Below are positions 63,124-64,000 of a stretch of DNA of 64,000 nt, piece after piece (the first letter of the stretch is position 1; every line of letters begins with the position of its first letter). This stretch comes from CAZTDD01 sp964612675. GTDB taxonomy: Bacteria; Hinthialibacterota; Hinthialibacteria; Hinthialibacterales; JAKPRU01. The notes beneath the pieces are model-generated. The model was not told the DNA's origin, searched no databases, and worked only from the letters and a program-made list of their open reading frames with translations. The DNA lies in the NCBI GenBank assembly GCA_964612675.1, contig CAZTDD010000005.1:1-64000 (forward strand), given 5' to 3'. Both the position numbers and the translations under genes were made by a program.

Positions 63124-63570
63124 ATGCCTACCGCGCGCGTCACCTCCAAGCATCAAGTCACTATCCCCAAAGAGGTTTTTCAGGCCGTGGGTCTCGAAGT
63201 GGGCGATGTCCTCGATGTTACCGTCGAGAACGGCAAAGTGGTTTTTGTACCTGAAAACCAGGCTGATAGACGGGCCGACGTCGAGCTGTCCAGTAGCGAG
63301 CGCCGAGCGCTAACCCGTGCCCGCAAGAAGATGAAAGCCATCAATGAAGACATTCTCCATTCCCGAGGATTGACCCGGAAAGAGGTGGCGGTTGCTGTAA
63401 AGGCCGGGCTGATTCCTCAAGACCAGGCCTACTTTTGGACGGAAGAATGGCAGAAGGATGAACGTGCGGCGGAGGGCGACGTGCGTGCAGGTCGCGTAAG
63501 TCCTGCGTTTGACGATGCCGATGAGGCGATTGCCTATTTGCATGAGCAAGCGGAAACACCGACTCTATGA
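63124..63570 (+). CDS. AbrB-type (SpoVT-AbrB fold) antitoxin/regulator
   Basis: A 148-residue protein. The N-terminal 50 residues are a swapped-hairpin AbrB DNA-binding domain (TARVTSKHQVTIPKEVFQAV, then GLEVGDVLDVTVENGKVVFV). The C-terminal half is charged and helical (ERRALTRARKKMKAINEDIL), probably the toxin-wrapping segment. The stop overlaps the start of the following toxin as ATGA, so they are translated together. ATG 63124 has no strong ribosome site. Confidence 0.85.
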   Translation: MPTARVTSKHQVTIPKEVFQAVGLEVGDVLDVTVENGKVVFVPENQADRRADVELSSSERRALTRARKKMKAINEDILHSRGLTRKEVAVAVKAGLIPQDQAYFWTEEWQKDERAAEGDVRAGRVSPAFDDADEAIAYLHEQAETPTL

Positions 63571-63824
63571 GACTTCGGTTCACCAAACGCTACCTTGCTC
63601 TTTATCGCAAGGTTCCGCCGAACCTCCGGGTTGTCGCGGATAAAAAACTGAAACTCCTACTCCAGAATCCACAACATCCCTCATTACGGCTCCACAAAAT
63701 GGAAGGGCACGCGAACCGTTGGGAAATCAGCGTGACGAGGCGTTACCGGATCACTTTCCAGATTGAGCGTGACGAGTACGTACTTCGCAAAATCGGCCCC
63801 CACGACATTCTACGTGAACCGTAG
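63567..63824 (+). CDS. RelE/ParE-superfamily toxin
   Basis: An 85-residue RelE-fold toxin: RFTKRYLALYRKVPPNLRVV, KKLKLLLQNPQHPSLRLHKM, WEISVTRRYRITFQI and LRKIGPHDILREP match the YafQ/RelE-like mRNA-cleaving group. Arg and Lys residues typical of ribosome-dependent RNases are present, so activity is plausible. It forms a bicistron with the AbrB-type gene. Its TAG stop lies in the first bases of a REP-like repeat (63817 onward). Confidence 0.88.
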   Translation: MRLRFTKRYLALYRKVPPNLRVVADKKLKLLLQNPQHPSLRLHKMEGHANRWEISVTRRYRITFQIERDEYVLRKIGPHDILREP

Positions 63825-63845
63825 CGTCCGGGTTTATCGTGGACG
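63825..63845. repeat. REP-like palindrome, member 4
   Basis: CGTCCGGG-TTTAT-CGTGGACG, preceded by GAACCGTAG exactly as member 1. Two stem positions no longer pair. The toxin gene's stop codon overlaps the conserved leader. Confidence 0.55.
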
Positions 63846-63872
63846 TTTGCCTTCCAAGCTGCTTCTTCCTTT

Positions 63873-63949
63873 TGGAGTGCGCTGGCTCCGGCAGCGCTTT
63901 GGATTCTTCCGGACTACAGCCAAAGCGGCGTCGGGGCCGCCGCACTCCA
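63873..63949. repeat. 77-bp fold-back element at the right edge
   Basis: TGGAGTGCG at 63873-63881 pairs with CGCACTCCA at 63941-63949. Inside, GCGCTTTGG and CCAAAGCGGC form a second pair of arms. It is an intergenic repeat of a kind I recall from Planctomycetes-like genomes, possibly non-autonomous. No gene is evident from 63825 to the window end. Confidence 0.55.
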
Positions 63950-64000
63950 TAGAGAATCCTTATGTGAGTGTTCCACGTGCCGTGTTTCGTGTTTTCAATC

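Overview
The window reads as chromosomal DNA of an uncultured Gram-negative bacterium. An LptD-like outer-membrane protein, Lgt, LspA, a lipoprotein and a secretin show a double membrane. The mix of a sulfatase, a sulfatase-maturase-like radical SAM enzyme, FG-GAP proteins, a DUF6807 protein, a pseudopilin with the FLNAQ signature and GEAPAEP-coding repeats recalls Planctomycetota, Hydrogenedentota, Sumerlaeota or related lineages. The phylum cannot be fixed from the sequence alone. Most of the window is ordinary core genome, with accessory genes concentrated at 43-49 kb and at both ends.

Layout. 0-2 kb: a secreted beta-propeller gene between two copies of a 182-bp repeat. 2-12 kb: alpha-glucan phosphorylase, LptD, a radical SAM maturase with a SEC-C tail, a large secreted protein, ribosomal protein L31 and a pseudopilin. 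12-15 kb: a Ski2-like helicase carrying an OmpR-type winged helix. 15-18 kb: two small membrane proteins, ribBA-ribH and a protein built from two related helical repeats. 19-23 kb: a GT87-like membrane glycosyltransferase whose 3' end is interrupted by a miniature transposable element, then dksA-lspA-lgt. 23-33.5 kb: a type IV pilus / type II secretion-like module (sigma-54 activator, cohesin-like secreted protein, PilM-PilN fusion, coiled-coil membrane protein, TPR-secretin). 34-39 kb: polA-coaE-rho, tightly overlapped. 39-43 kb: an M15-like peptidase with an EF-hand insert, a group 2 sigma factor, a lipoprotein and Pcm. 43-49 kb: secreted sugar isomerase, FG-GAP protein, DUF6807 protein, HepT-MntA, DUF433 protein and a sulfatase-fold enzyme with Thr at the formylglycine position. 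49-57 kb: NtrC-type regulator, NikR, an MFS transporter with a large loop, a zinc ribbon, a UroD-like protein, a thioredoxin-fold protein and a pyruvate kinase-like protein with an insertion. 57.6-64 kb: FG-GAP protein, metK, a hairpin array, metG, a CAT-anticodon tRNA and an AbrB/RelE-type pair.

The most distinctive signal is mobile and repetitive DNA. Three near-identical 141-bp elements (14883, 20478, 40446) have perfect 16-bp terminal inverted repeats and target duplications of 12, 10 and 10 bp; one replaced the C-terminus of a gene. A 182-bp element with 10-bp inverted ends occurs twice, a REP-like palindrome four times, and a 34-35 bp hairpin unit is arrayed between metK and metG. Unusual proteins are the helicase/winged-helix fusion, the PilM-PilN fusion, the pyruvate kinase-like and MFS proteins with long insertions, and the Thr-type sulfatase homologue. 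I found no CRISPR array, rRNA, complete insertion sequence or prophage.
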